A stretch of DNA of 64,000 nucleotides, taken from positions 1 through 64,000 of the forward strand of contig JAKACZ010000014.1 of the NCBI GenBank assembly GCA_021820965.1, given 5' to 3'. This stretch comes from Bacillota bacterium (lineage in GTDB: Bacteria > Bacillota > Sulfobacillia > Sulfobacillales > Sulfobacillaceae). The position numbers and the translations under genes are program-made. Positions 45,100 to 53,737 of this stretch are shown piece after piece. Each line of letters opens with the position of its first letter. Positions within the stretch are counted from its first letter, which is position 1. A model generated the notes under the pieces. It was given only the letters and a program-made list of their open reading frames with translations, did not search any database and was not told the origin of the DNA.

Positions 45100-46080
45100 T
45101 TATCCTCCCAGCACGGCCGAACTGTCGGCTAACACGTGATACAGAACGCTTTTTTGCACCCACAGCCGGTTTTCCGCTTCATCCCAAACCGCTGATTGCT
45201 TTCCGTCCAGAACCTCATCGGTGACTTCTTCACCGCGATGCGCCGGCAGGCAATGCAAAAAAATGGCCTCCGGTTTCGCCAGTGACATGAGTTCCGTGTT
45301 CACTTGATAGGGTAGCATTTCCTGCTTTTTCAACTGTGTGAGCGCAGGATCATCGGCCATGGAAAGAAAGACATCGGTAACCAGCACATCGGCCCCTTGC
45401 GCCGCGACGGAGGGGTCGTCGGTCACGTGAATGCCGGCTCCGGTCATTTGAGCTTCATGGCGTGCCCATTCGACCAAATCGGATGGCGGGGCGAAGGCCT
45501 TGGGGGTGGCGATCCAGATGTCCATGCCCAATTTGGCCCCGAGCACCATGAGCGAGTTGGCCATGTTGTTGCCGTCACCGAAGTACGTCAGCTTTAGGCC
45601 GTGCATGTATCCGAACTTTTCCCAAACCGTCATGACGTCTGCCAACGCCTGGAATGGGTGCATGCGGTTGGTCAGAGCGTTGAACACGGGGCATGCCGCC
45701 CACTTTTTCCATTCTTGCAGGGTTTCGTGCTCCTTAACCCGTGCGACGACGCCGGATACATAACGCGACATGACCCGCGCCGTGTCCTTGATAGGTTCGC
45801 CGCGGCCCAGCTGACTCTGGTTCCATTCAAACACCACCGCCGACGCGCCCAAACTTTCGATAGCGACCTGAAAGGAGACGCGGGTCCGGGTCGACGGGAG
45901 TTCAAAAATCAGGGCGATATGCTGACCTTCCAAGGCATGGCGAAAGGACGGCGAGTTGGGCTCCTGCTTCATGACGCGAGCCGTGTAAAGCACCCGCTGA
46001 ATCTCGGCCGGTGACCACTCCATGAGTGACAGTACCGAGCGGTTCTTCAAAGTTTCATTGAGAGCCAACGTTTGTACCAC
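45100..46080 (-). CDS. argF: Ornithine carbamoyltransferase
   Basis: About 326 residues from GTG 46080, preceded by GAGGGGGAA. The carbamoyl-phosphate loop is FELPSTRTRVSFQVAIES near 55-70 (STRTR motif), DTARVMSRYVSGVVAR follows, the ornithine-binding FNALTNRMHPFQALADVMTV is near 125, and the catalytic Cys/His segment AIFLHCLPAHRGEEVTDEV is near the end. First gene of the operon that makes citrulline and then arginine. ARG-box/promoter lies directly upstream (46111-46139). Confidence 0.96.
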   Translation of the reverse strand: MVQTLALNETLKNRSVLSLMEWSPAEIQRVLYTARVMKQEPNSPSFRHALEGQHIALIFELPSTRTRVSFQVAIESLGASAVVFEWNQSQLGRGEPIKDTARVMSRYVSGVVARVKEHETLQEWKKWAACPVFNALTNRMHPFQALADVMTVWEKFGYMHGLKLTYFGDGNNMANSLMVLGAKLGMDIWIATPKAFAPPSDLVEWARHEAQMTGAGIHVTDDPSVAAQGADVLVTDVFLSMADDPALTQLKKQEMLPYQVNTELMSLAKPEAIFLHCLPAHRGEEVTDEVLDGKQSAVWDEAENRLWVQKSVLYHVLADSSAVLGG

Positions 46081-46110
46081 GGGATTTCCCCCTCGAACAT
46101 GATGATAGAT

Positions 46111-46139
46111 ACAATACAACCTAACGCATAAATATGCAA
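46111..46139 (-). promoter_or_regulatory. argFGH promoter with overlapping ARG box
   Basis: On the minus strand: TTGCAT, 17-base spacer, TATTGT. The perfect palindrome GCATA-AA-TATGC at 46126-46137 (forward) overlaps the -35 region, and a second AT-rich half (GAATAAAAAATATGC) is about ten bases further upstream. ArgR-type repressors bind such AT-rich dyads in pairs, so arginine repression is expected. Confidence 0.6.
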
Positions 46140-46185
46140 TAGGGAATAAAAAATATGCGGAAAGTGGACAGCGGATACTGGGAGT

Positions 46186-46629
46186 TTAAACTTCCAGTTC
46201 AGACTGGAGCGATTGGGCGGTGGTTTCGTCGGCCAGAATCATGAGGATGGTATCATCCCCGGCAATGGTGCCCAAAAGCCCTGGCAACTGGATATTGTCG
46301 AAAAGCCAGGCGACTGAGTGGGCATGGCCGGGTAAGACCTTCAGCACCAAAAGGTTTTGGCTACGGGCCAGGGATACGAAGACCTCCAACACGCGGTGCT
46401 TAACCGTGGCCCAGGTGGGATGCGGCGCCTGCACCGGCGCCGCATATTTGTAGCGGCCGTGCGCGCCGATAACTTTGGTTAGCTGCAATTCTTTGATGTC
46501 GCGGGAAATGGTGGCCTGAGTGACGGAGATGCCCTGGGCCTCAAGATACCGCTGCAAATCCTCCTGGGTCTCAATTTCGTGTTGGCTCACGATTGATTTT
46601 ATATGGGCCAAGCGTTCCTCTTTGGTCAT
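46186..46629 (-). CDS. argR: Arginine repressor ArgR
   Basis: A 147-residue hexameric regulator. The N-terminal winged helix has ETQEDLQRYLEAQGISVTQA then TISRDIKELQLTKV, with SxTQATxSRDIxEL the classical ArgR recognition motif; the C-terminal domain carries LKVLPGHAHSVAWLFDNIQL and GTIAGDDTILMILAD, the arginine-binding GTIAGDDT loop. It lies directly upstream of argF, in the same orientation, and surely acts on the ARG box between them. Confidence 0.95.
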   Translation of the reverse strand: MTKEERLAHIKSIVSQHEIETQEDLQRYLEAQGISVTQATISRDIKELQLTKVIGAHGRYKYAAPVQAPHPTWATVKHRVLEVFVSLARSQNLLVLKVLPGHAHSVAWLFDNIQLPGLLGTIAGDDTILMILADETTAQSLQSELEV

Positions 46630-46705
46630 TGACGCAACGTTCCTCTTTTCTCAGGGCGCTCAACTATTCATAGTATGCCAGATCTTTGGCCACGGGCGAA
46701 CCTCG

Positions 46706-48214
46706 TTACCCGGTATCTTCCTGGTTGAAAGGTTCAACCGCCTTTGGCAAGAGCCATTCTACGACAAAAGTGAATGTAGCCACGACCAGCACGCCTAAAA
46801 ACACTCGGTGAATGCCGCCGTTCAACGCGTGCTCAACATACCGCAACACGCTGGCGGTCATATTGGGCACGCCGCCCAATGCCAAGCTGGCGGCACTCAG
46901 GTTATGCGGAAGGCGGGAGGCAACCTGGGCGGGCGGACGGCGGAAGGCGACTGCCAGGGCCGCGTTGACTAGGGTGCCGTATACCGCAACGCCCAAGGTG
47001 CTGCCGAGCTGGCGGGTAAACATGTTGGCTCCTGTGACAACCCCGCGGCGGTTCCATGGCACGATCGACTGGATCAGGACAACCAGAGACGTCGAGCCCA
47101 GGCCCAAGCCGACCCCGGTCACAAAGCTCAATAAGGCGGCGACGATGATGTGGGAATGAAGCCCCAGGGTTGCAAATCCTACCCCGGAAGCCATGGTCAC
47201 CAAAGCACCAAGCAGTGCCGTGTTGCGAAAGCCAACCTGAAGATACAGCTTGCCGGAAAACGCAGAGGCTAGTGGCCACCCAATCGACATGGCTGCCAAG
47301 GCAAACCCAGCCGCCAAGGGCGTTTGGTGCAAGACCCCTTGTAGGTATGTCGGAAGATACGAGCTCAAACCGATGGTCAGTACCCCGATTCCGAGGCTTC
47401 CTAAATTGGCAGCTAGGAGCACCCGTCGAGCAAAGACCCAGGTGGGCAGGACAGGCTCTTTGGCACGGTTTTCCAGCGCAAAAAAGGCGAGAACCAATAG
47501 GGCTCCTCCGCCAAAAGTCACCAGCGACTGAAAAGACACCCAGGACCAATCGACCCCGCCTTCCAAAAGGCCGGTGATCAGAAGGCCCATGGAGACGACC
47601 AGCAGTGCGGATCCGCCGTAATCGATGCGGTGACGGTGATGCTGCACATGCTCATTTAGAAAGATCGACAACGCGATCAGCGCCGCGGCACCAATGGGGA
47701 TATTAATATAGAAAATCCAGCGCCATGAGGCAAACTGTACAAACAATCCGCCCAGGGCGGGACCCACAATGGCGGACAGACCCCAGACACTGGACAGATA
47801 CCCCTGCATCTTGGCTCGTTCCTCAATGCTGAACAAGTCGCCAGCCAGCGTGGTCACAATCGGCTGAATTGATCCGGCGCCGATGCCTTGCAGTCCGCGG
47901 AAGGCGATGAGCGCAACCATGTTCCAAGATAGGCCGGACAGCGCGGAGCCAATGAGAAAAATAATAGAGCCGACAATGAGGACGGGTTTTCTGCCGTACA
48001 GGTCGGCCAGCTTTCCATAGATCGGAGTCACGGCCGCCTGGGTCAACAGGTAAATGGAAAAGACCCAGGGAAAGAGCGCGAACCCGCCCAAGTCCTTCAC
48101 AATAGTTGGAATTGCGGTCGCGACGATGGTGGAATCCATGGCGGTCAATGCCATCGCCAGCATGAGCGACACCACCACCAACATACGCGATCGCGTTTCG
48201 ACAACACCTTTCAT
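46706..48214 (-). CDS. DHA2-family (14-helix) MFS drug exporter
   Basis: A 502-residue protein with about 14 membrane segments. Landmarks are LDSTIVATAIPTIVKDLG-like motif (AMDSTIVATAIPTIVKDLGG, antiporter motif D1), GKLADLYGRKPVL (motif A) and GPALGGLFVQFASWRWIFYI (motif C), as in EmrB/QacA/LmrB exporters, which use the proton gradient to expel drugs or bile salts. It sits between argR and an ABC-2 exporter; a link to either is not evident. Confidence 0.9.
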   Translation of the reverse strand: MKGVVETRSRMLVVVSLMLAMALTAMDSTIVATAIPTIVKDLGGFALFPWVFSIYLLTQAAVTPIYGKLADLYGRKPVLIVGSIIFLIGSALSGLSWNMVALIAFRGLQGIGAGSIQPIVTTLAGDLFSIEERAKMQGYLSSVWGLSAIVGPALGGLFVQFASWRWIFYINIPIGAAALIALSIFLNEHVQHHRHRIDYGGSALLVVSMGLLITGLLEGGVDWSWVSFQSLVTFGGGALLVLAFFALENRAKEPVLPTWVFARRVLLAANLGSLGIGVLTIGLSSYLPTYLQGVLHQTPLAAGFALAAMSIGWPLASAFSGKLYLQVGFRNTALLGALVTMASGVGFATLGLHSHIIVAALLSFVTGVGLGLGSTSLVVLIQSIVPWNRRGVVTGANMFTRQLGSTLGVAVYGTLVNAALAVAFRRPPAQVASRLPHNLSAASLALGGVPNMTASVLRYVEHALNGGIHRVFLGVLVVATFTFVVEWLLPKAVEPFNQEDTG

Positions 48215-48281
48215 CAGTCAGCTTTTTCCCCTTTTTTCGCAACTCACAGTTGTTGAGTATAGCGATTGTGCGCCGCCGCGA

Positions 48282-49094
48282 CTAGCCATTGCGTTTCAGC
48301 GAGCCCGTGCGCATAGCCCGGCGCTCGGCCAGCATAAAGATGCCTAGCCCCAAGGGGATTAAGATTATTCCCGACGCCAATAGTGCGGCCGAGACGCCTA
48401 AAAGCGAGTGCACCGGTGCACCCGAAAGCACGGCGCGACGGACCGCTCGTAGGGTATAGGTGGCGGGCGACAACACGGCGGCCCAGCGAATCCATTGGGG
48501 CAGCGCCGACACCGGATAGTACACGCCGGAGACCAATAGCAGCACCCCTTGGATGACCTGGGTTGCTTGGGCGCCGCGCTCGGTGGACAAGAGCGGTAAC
48601 ACCGCCGCCATCAATCCCAGTCCGATAAAGGGAACGCTCGACACCACCAGGACCAATGCTGCACCCCACAAATCGGCTCCCTTGAGGCTGACATGAAAGA
48701 ACAATGCCACCCCAATCAGGATTACCACGGTGCGCACCAACCCATATAGCACTGCCCAGGCGCAGACCCCGAGCAAATAGGTGAGACGCCGTATGGGGGC
48801 CATGAAGCTATATTCAATCGTACCCTCCCAGCGCTCCCACTGAACAGAATTGGATACCTCCTGAAACAAGATGGAGAGGAAGTTCCAGAGCAGCGCCCCA
48901 ATAGTCAGATATACCACCATGTGATTTCGCACAGCACCGGCGGGCATGGTAAAGCCAATTAGCCCGATGGTTAGCGTGTTGATAACGTTGTAAAACCAGA
49001 AGACAAGTTCCCACCCCAAATATCGCCGGAGCAGGTGGAAATTGCGGCGGACCAAAGACCACACGGCTCGGGTCTCGCCGATGACGAGAGACAT
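48282..49094 (-). CDS. ABC-2 type permease
   Basis: About 270 residues from ATG 49094 after TGGAGGTG. Six hydrophobic segments in the ABC2_membrane layout: helix 1 at about 33-55, FLSILFQEVSNSVQWERWEG (the coupling helix), then GVALFFHVSLKGADLWGAAL, SGVYYPVSALPQWIRWAAVL (the typical YPxSxLPxWL segment). Drug, polyol or polysaccharide exporters have this fold. It follows the ATPase gene by 28 bases and must pair with it. Confidence 0.88.
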   Translation of the reverse strand: MSLVIGETRAVWSLVRRNFHLLRRYLGWELVFWFYNVINTLTIGLIGFTMPAGAVRNHMVVYLTIGALLWNFLSILFQEVSNSVQWERWEGTIEYSFMAPIRRLTYLLGVCAWAVLYGLVRTVVILIGVALFFHVSLKGADLWGAALVLVVSSVPFIGLGLMAAVLPLLSTERGAQATQVIQGVLLLVSGVYYPVSALPQWIRWAAVLSPATYTLRAVRRAVLSGAPVHSLLGVSAALLASGIILIPLGLGIFMLAERRAMRTGSLKRNG

Positions 49095-49122
49095 GCAGCA
49101 CCTCCATGCTAACAATGGGTAA

Positions 49123-49944
49123 TTACGACTCGACCGGTACTTCCTCGTCTAGCGGCTCGCCAATCAGCGCGAAGAACACGTCTTCGAGGGTCCGGCCATA
49201 TTGGTTTTTAAGTTCCCGCGGGGTGCCCAGCGCTTCGAAGCGGCCCCTGCTCATGATGGCAATGCGGTCGCACAACCGCTCCGCTTCCGCCATATCGTGC
49301 GTGCAGATTACGATAGTGGCGTCATGTGTCGCCCTCACCTCGAGAACGAATTGCTGTACTTCGCGGCGCGACTTCGGGTCGAGACCGGTGGTCGGTTCGT
49401 CAAGCAGCATTAGGGTGGGAGAGGTTAACAGTGCGCGGGCAATCGCAACCTTTTGCTGTTGACCGCGTGACAACTGTTCTAGCGGCACTTTAAGCTTTCT
49501 GGCGGGAAGCCCAAGCCGGTGAAGAATGTCACGTGCCTGGACCTGCGCCTGCCGATTGGGCACGCCATAGAGTCCCGTGGCGTAGGCGAGGTTTTCTTCC
49601 GCGGTCAGCTTTTTGAAGAAGCTGGCTTCCACCGAGACCCGGTTTATCAGACGCCGCACTTTCAGCCGATGTTGCTGCACGTCATACCCGAACACCGACA
49701 CGCTGCCTTCATCCGGCATCAGTAGTGTGGCCATGAGGCGGATCAACGTGGATTTCCCTGACCCGTTGGGGCCAAGAATCCCGAGTATCTCGCCGCGTGG
49801 AACCGTGAGCGAAATGTCGGATACCGCGGGTACCGGCCGCCATTGCCGCGTGTCTTCGTCGCGCTCCCGAAATGATTTCGAGATGTGGCTGGCCGTGAGC
49901 GCCGGTACAGATGAATCGACGGCTTCAAGATATGGATGGTTCAT
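49123..49944 (-). CDS. ABC transporter ATP-binding protein (DrrA/Nod-I type)
   Basis: About 273 residues from ATG 49944 after GGAGGTATGAC. Walker A LGPNGSGKSTLIRL near residue 64, signature LSRGQQQKVAIARALL near 163 and Walker B LMLLDEPTTGLDPKS near 180; the H-loop is CTHDMAEAERL. The C-terminus (GTPRELKNQYGRTLEDVFFA) is of the DrrA/NodI type. The permease gene follows. A peptide gene with its own promoter and terminator stands 98 bases upstream. Confidence 0.92.
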   Translation of the reverse strand: MNHPYLEAVDSSVPALTASHISKSFRERDEDTRQWRPVPAVSDISLTVPRGEILGILGPNGSGKSTLIRLMATLLMPDEGSVSVFGYDVQQHRLKVRRLINRVSVEASFFKKLTAEENLAYATGLYGVPNRQAQVQARDILHRLGLPARKLKVPLEQLSRGQQQKVAIARALLTSPTLMLLDEPTTGLDPKSRREVQQFVLEVRATHDATIVICTHDMAEAERLCDRIAIMSRGRFEALGTPRELKNQYGRTLEDVFFALIGEPLDEEVPVES

Positions 49945-49993
49945 GTCATACCTCCAATACAATTGCATTGAGACCGATATTGCTTCTAAACAT

Positions 49994-50026
49994 AAAAAGA
50001 CGCCGCACGGGCATCACCCGCCGGCG
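49994..50026 (-). terminator. Terminator between the peptide gene and the ABC genes
   Basis: On the minus strand a GC-rich imperfect stem (GCCGGCGGG / CCCGTGCGGC, four- to five-base loop) is followed by a T-run (CTTTTTATG). It lies 17 bases after the peptide stop codon and would end or attenuate transcription from the peptide promoter before the ABC genes. Confidence 0.65.
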
Positions 50027-50042
50027 CCACGAGACGCTATTC

Positions 50043-50117
50043 CTAAATCGGAGGCGGAGATCCCCAATAAGGCATACCGATGCCCACAAAGGGCGTAACG
50101 ACCTGGAACTTCAGCAT
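50043..50117 (-). CDS. 24-residue peptide gene upstream of an ABC exporter
   Basis: The ATG at 50117 follows AAAGGAGGAGACCCCA, a near-ideal ribosome site, and codes for MLKFQVVTPFVGIGMPYW followed by GSPPPI and a stop. A good promoter (TTGCCC-17-TATAGT, 50200-50172) lies about 55 bases upstream, and a rho-independent terminator follows the stop. The peptide has one basic residue and is hydrophobic with a Gly/Pro-rich, aromatic C-terminus. No modification enzyme is adjacent. It could be a secreted signal or RiPP-like peptide exported by the downstream ABC pair, or a leader peptide; function unproven. Confidence 0.65.
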   Translation of the reverse strand: MLKFQVVTPFVGIGMPYWGSPPPI

Positions 50118-50171
50118 TGGGGTCTCCTCCTTTCGCACGTTGGTCGTCTCATGGTCGATGAGTGCTCTATG

Positions 50172-50200
50172 ACTATAGCAGATGAGATGCCGCAGGGCAA
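50172..50200 (-). promoter_or_regulatory. Promoter of the peptide gene
   Basis: Minus strand TTGCCC, exactly 17 bases, TATAGT. Transcription would start near 50165, leaving a leader of about 48 bases before the peptide ATG. Confidence 0.6.
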
Positions 50201-50274
50201 CCAAAATGTGAGAGAATCCCAGCATATTTTCTGGGTATCCGGACCTTATGATTACGATTGATCGGCCCATTTGT

Positions 50275-51035
50275 TCAGAATGCGTTGTAAAACTCCGCCG
50301 TTCAGCGCGAGGCTACTCCCTGCTTATGGCGACGCACTCCTTAAGCGACCCGAGGATGCACGTGGCCACTCGTCAGTGGTGTAGGTCGGGGCGACATTTC
50401 ACCCCACAGAGGTGGTTCAATAGGTTCGTGTTCCTCAACCGTTCCAAGCGCAGACTAGCTAGGGAACGCATCTTGGTGTAACCGCTTCGCCGCACGCCCC
50501 ATATCCGCGGACTTCGTCACCGGGTCAGTGGACGACCGTCACCGTCGCATGGGCTCACTTCCTCTCGTCGCAGAGGTTGGGCAGGTCATCCGGGAAGCCT
50601 GCATTTCACACTCACGCAAGAATAGTTGTCATAGGGGATTATTCGATATGCATCACGCCAAGGGAGGTGACGTCCCGTGGGCTCACAAGTCGTGGATGGA
50701 CGCTTGGCCAGCTATGCCGAGCGTCAGGAGTTGAACTAGCCAAATTCTCCATAGCCGGTAGCTCGACCATCGGCGGGAGGCAGGGACGCCAGAGCAAGAC
50801 GGCACCCGCTAGCCCGTCAACGCGCCGATGCGCTCGGCCATCCCGGCGCACAAGCCACCTGGGTACGCGTTTTGCCAGCTTGCTGAGCAATCCAGGTTCC
50901 AACTGTGAGCCCGGCGAATGTCGTGCCTCTTGACGGCGGACATTACTGGTTCATATTTCCCGTATTATTCGCCGGGCACTTCGCATCATAACTGGTTCCG
51001 CTCAACGTGGTACGATACCATAAAGGAGGCGCAGC
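50275..51035. other. Intergenic region
   Basis: About 760 bases without a recognised gene; short overlapping frames lack ribosome sites. AAAGGAGGC at its end serves the downstream phosphodiesterase. Confidence 0.45.
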
Positions 51036-52148
51036 ATGATGGTGGACGGCACCCAAGTCAACATCGCCCGCGCTATCTTGGCGCACTTTAGGGCCGATGT
51101 TCCCAGATCTACTTTCGTCGAGCCCGACTCCCATACGCTGATCCTATGGGTCGTCGACGGTCTTGGCTGGGCGCTCTTTGAGCAGGCGCTCGAGCGTGGT
51201 CTCCTTCCCCATTACCGCCGCCACCCGGGAACCCGCCAACGTTGGCAGAGCGTGTATCCTACCACAACCGCCGCGGGGCTCGCGAGTCTGGCGTTTGCCG
51301 CCCCCCCAGCCATCCATGGGGCCTTGGGCTATAGCGTCTATGTCCCGGAATGGGATGACCGCGTCAACCTGCTCAGCGGCGAAGACAGTCGTGGCGAGCG
51401 GGTCCCGGAGGACATGGTCTATCCACGCGTCGTCCCCACGCTCTTTCAGCGCCTGGCGGAGATCGGCATTCCGTCCGCAGTGGTGAGCCCCGCCGCCTAT
51501 CGCCAAAGTGGCTTCACTCGATGGCTCTACGCTGGCGCCACCTATGTCGGGTATGACCTCTCTCACCCGCTGGCTGCCGTCGACGCCGTCACCATCGTCC
51601 TCGACCACGGGCACCGCTTCGTGTGGCTATACTGGCCGTACATCGATCAGATTTCCCATGTTGCGGGACCGTTCTCGCGCGCGACCGATCAGGCGCTCAG
51701 CCTGTGGGACACGGCATATGGGACGGCACTGCATCGCTGGCGCACGCACAAACCTGCCCTATTAGTGACTGCGGACCATGGCGGGGCCGCCTTGAACCCG
51801 CGCCGAGCCATCCTCCGGGCTGCCCCCCACATCGCGCCATTATGGGTCCACCGATGGGCCGGGGAACGGCGCGCCATCACCACCGAGATTGACCCGGACG
51901 AAGTCCGCACCCGGCTCGAGGGAATCGCGACCGTCTACGACCAACAGCATCTCTGGAATGAGGGATGCTATGGTGGACCCCCGGTAAGCCCCACATGGCA
52001 GGAACGTACGCTGCGGACGCTTATCGTTCCGCCCACCGAAGTACAATTCCAGCAAGACGGGATCATGGAGGCGTCCACCGTGCAAGGGGGCCACGGCGGC
52101 TGGACAGATGACGAACGCTACATCCCGCTCATTTGCAAGAGCTGGTAG
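51036..52148 (+). CDS. Type I phosphodiesterase/nucleotide pyrophosphatase family protein (alkaline phosphatase superfamily)
   Basis: A 370-residue cytosolic protein with the zinc-dependent alkaline-phosphatase fold. Metal and nucleophile sites visible: LWVVDGLGW near residue 37 (Asp), YPTTTAAGLASLAFA near 73 (Thr nucleophile), YIDQISHVAGP near 205 (Asp/His), TADHGGAALNPRR near 240 (Asp-His) and a final GGHGGW His near 350. Site AAAGGAGGC precedes the ATG. Likely hydrolyses phosphodiester or phosphonate bonds; substrate undefined. No partner genes. Confidence 0.82.
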   Translation: MMVDGTQVNIARAILAHFRADVPRSTFVEPDSHTLILWVVDGLGWALFEQALERGLLPHYRRHPGTRQRWQSVYPTTTAAGLASLAFAAPPAIHGALGYSVYVPEWDDRVNLLSGEDSRGERVPEDMVYPRVVPTLFQRLAEIGIPSAVVSPAAYRQSGFTRWLYAGATYVGYDLSHPLAAVDAVTIVLDHGHRFVWLYWPYIDQISHVAGPFSRATDQALSLWDTAYGTALHRWRTHKPALLVTADHGGAALNPRRAILRAAPHIAPLWVHRWAGERRAITTEIDPDEVRTRLEGIATVYDQQHLWNEGCYGGPPVSPTWQERTLRTLIVPPTEVQFQQDGIMEASTVQGGHGGWTDDERYIPLICKSW

Positions 52149-52308
52149 AACGATGATGCGGACGCCACACGTCGCGAATTTCGCTTCCATGATCGCGGCC
52201 GTGCGGTCGCTCGCACGGAATCGCAAGCTCTCACGCAGGCAGCCACTGTTCTGAACATCCCTCTGAAAGAGCCACACCCAAAAGATTTTCGCCTGACGAC
52301 GAGCGCCG

Positions 52309-52328
52309 TATGACCGAAGGGAATCCCC
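52309..52328 (+). repeat. Short repeat related to 12457-12476
   Basis: TATGACCGAAGGGAATCCCC differs at one base in 20 from the sequence at 12457-12476. The stretch after it (to 52450) ends in ATTGGTAAGGT, comparable to the TTGGTAA endings near 12525 and 56143. It may be a third, diverged member of that repeat group. Confidence 0.35.
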
Positions 52329-52452
52329 ATACTGAGATAACGGCTTGAACCATGCCCGAGGTGCTCACTGCCTAAACTCGTCAGACCCCGGGCGGAGAGA
52401 CTGCCGCGCATAGTACCCCTGGACCAGGGAGGCATTGGTAAGGTAGGCGAGA

Positions 52453-52482
52453 GAAAACAAGCCCGCCGGTTTCTGACGGGCT
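52453..52482 (-). terminator. Terminator after the MFS gene
   Basis: Minus strand: GCCCGTC / GGCGGGC stem with a six- to seven-base loop followed by TTGTTTTC, immediately after the MFS stop codon. Confidence 0.7.
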
Positions 52483-53648
52483 CAGGTGCTACGTCGCTTT
52501 AACGGCATCCACCTGATGGCGGGTATGGTGACAATGGTTAGGGCGATTAAAATCCACACCGCGGTGGCCGCCCCGGATCGTGCGGCGATGTAGGTCAGGG
52601 GGAAGGCCATTACCGCGCCTAGCGCGTTGGCCAGACCCAATGCAATGCCGGAACCGAGCGCCGGATTCTCAGCGAAGATGTCTTGCCCGACCAGCATGGT
52701 GGTTGTTGCGGATCCAAAAAGCGCGATGCCCATGATGCCGAGAACCGGCCACTCCCAGAATCCCTGCAGGAAGATAAAGGCGACTAGGCTAATCGCCGCG
52801 AGCGCACTTGCACCATATAATACCGCCGACTTTCCGATGCGATCATCAAGTGCTCCGCCCATAAGATTTCCCACGATGCCAATCCCTATGAATATGGTAA
52901 CCAGGGCGGCACCGGTAACCAGTCCGCCGCCTCGCTGATGCCACATGAGCGGGGTTAACGTGGTAATCTCGTAGATGACTCCCGATCGCACAAACGTGTA
53001 ACTAAGAAGCGCTAGTCCCGCTTTCAGGTGCCGCTGAAGCTTCAGCGGCGACTTAGCGTCGGTTCGCCGAACTTGCGGCGGCACCCACTTGACAATCCAG
53101 GGGTAGCTGATAATCAGCGGGAGCGCTAAAAGCCAGATCCAGGCTAAGCCCCAACGATGCACCACCAATCCCGCCGCCAACGGTCCCAGGCTCCGCCCAA
53201 TTTCGCCGCCTACCAAGAATACAGCCATGCCGACTCCCGGCTTATTCTTTAGCTGCTGACGCGTAAGTGACAACGCCTGTGGATGAAAGGAGGTGTTGCC
53301 GATGCCGGTAAACAGCAGGAAGCATAGAAGTAGCCAAAGCGGATGCGTCCACCCAATGACGGCTGCACTTACCGTACTCAGGGCTACGCCGCCCAACACC
53401 AAGGCGCGGCCGCCAATGCGGTCGGCAATCCAACCAGCGACCGGTTGGAGACCCTGTCCAAGGCCTAAGGCGGTCATGAGGGTTCCAGCCAACGCCTCCG
53501 GTATGTGCCGCTCCGACAGAATAAACGGTATGACGCCGGGAAGATAGTTTGCGATGCCATCATTGAGGAAATGCGTCCATGAAAGCCATGCAACCACGCG
53601 GGCTGTCGATGGGCTTGGACGCGAGACTTGATACGACGGCTCAGCCAA
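52482..53648 (-). CDS. MFS transporter (fosmidomycin-resistance-like)
   Basis: About 388 residues, 12 helices. The TTG at 53648, eight bases after GGGAGGTGAG, gives a start LAEPSYQVSR; the frame extends upstream to 53753, but without a site and into the divergent gene. VAWLSWTHFLNDGIANYLPG in helix 1 and GWIADRIGGRALVLGG in the helix 2-3 loop resemble the FsrA-type drug exporters. Divergent from the dehydrogenase gene, with a dyad-containing region between them. Confidence 0.85.
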   Translation of the reverse strand: MAEPSYQVSRPSPSTARVVAWLSWTHFLNDGIANYLPGVIPFILSERHIPEALAGTLMTALGLGQGLQPVAGWIADRIGGRALVLGGVALSTVSAAVIGWTHPLWLLLCFLLFTGIGNTSFHPQALSLTRQQLKNKPGVGMAVFLVGGEIGRSLGPLAAGLVVHRWGLAWIWLLALPLIISYPWIVKWVPPQVRRTDAKSPLKLQRHLKAGLALLSYTFVRSGVIYEITTLTPLMWHQRGGGLVTGAALVTIFIGIGIVGNLMGGALDDRIGKSAVLYGASALAAISLVAFIFLQGFWEWPVLGIMGIALFGSATTTMLVGQDIFAENPALGSGIALGLANALGAVMAFPLTYIAARSGAATAVWILIALTIVTIPAIRWMPLKRRST

Positions 53649-53677
53649 GGACTCACCTCCCGTAAAATTCGTACTCG

Positions 53678-53714
53678 ATGGTACCACATTTTTGGCCTGA
53701 TGGTTTGATACCAT
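53678..53714. promoter_or_regulatory. Dyad elements between divergent genes
   Basis: TGGTACCA-type palindrome at 53679-53686 and ATGGT-TTGAT-ACCAT at 53700-53714, both containing ATGGTA-type half-sites. They lie in the 90-base gap between the MFS and dehydrogenase starts, a plausible joint operator. Confidence 0.4.
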
Positions 53715-53737
53715 GAGGCAAAAGGGGGAAGACCACA

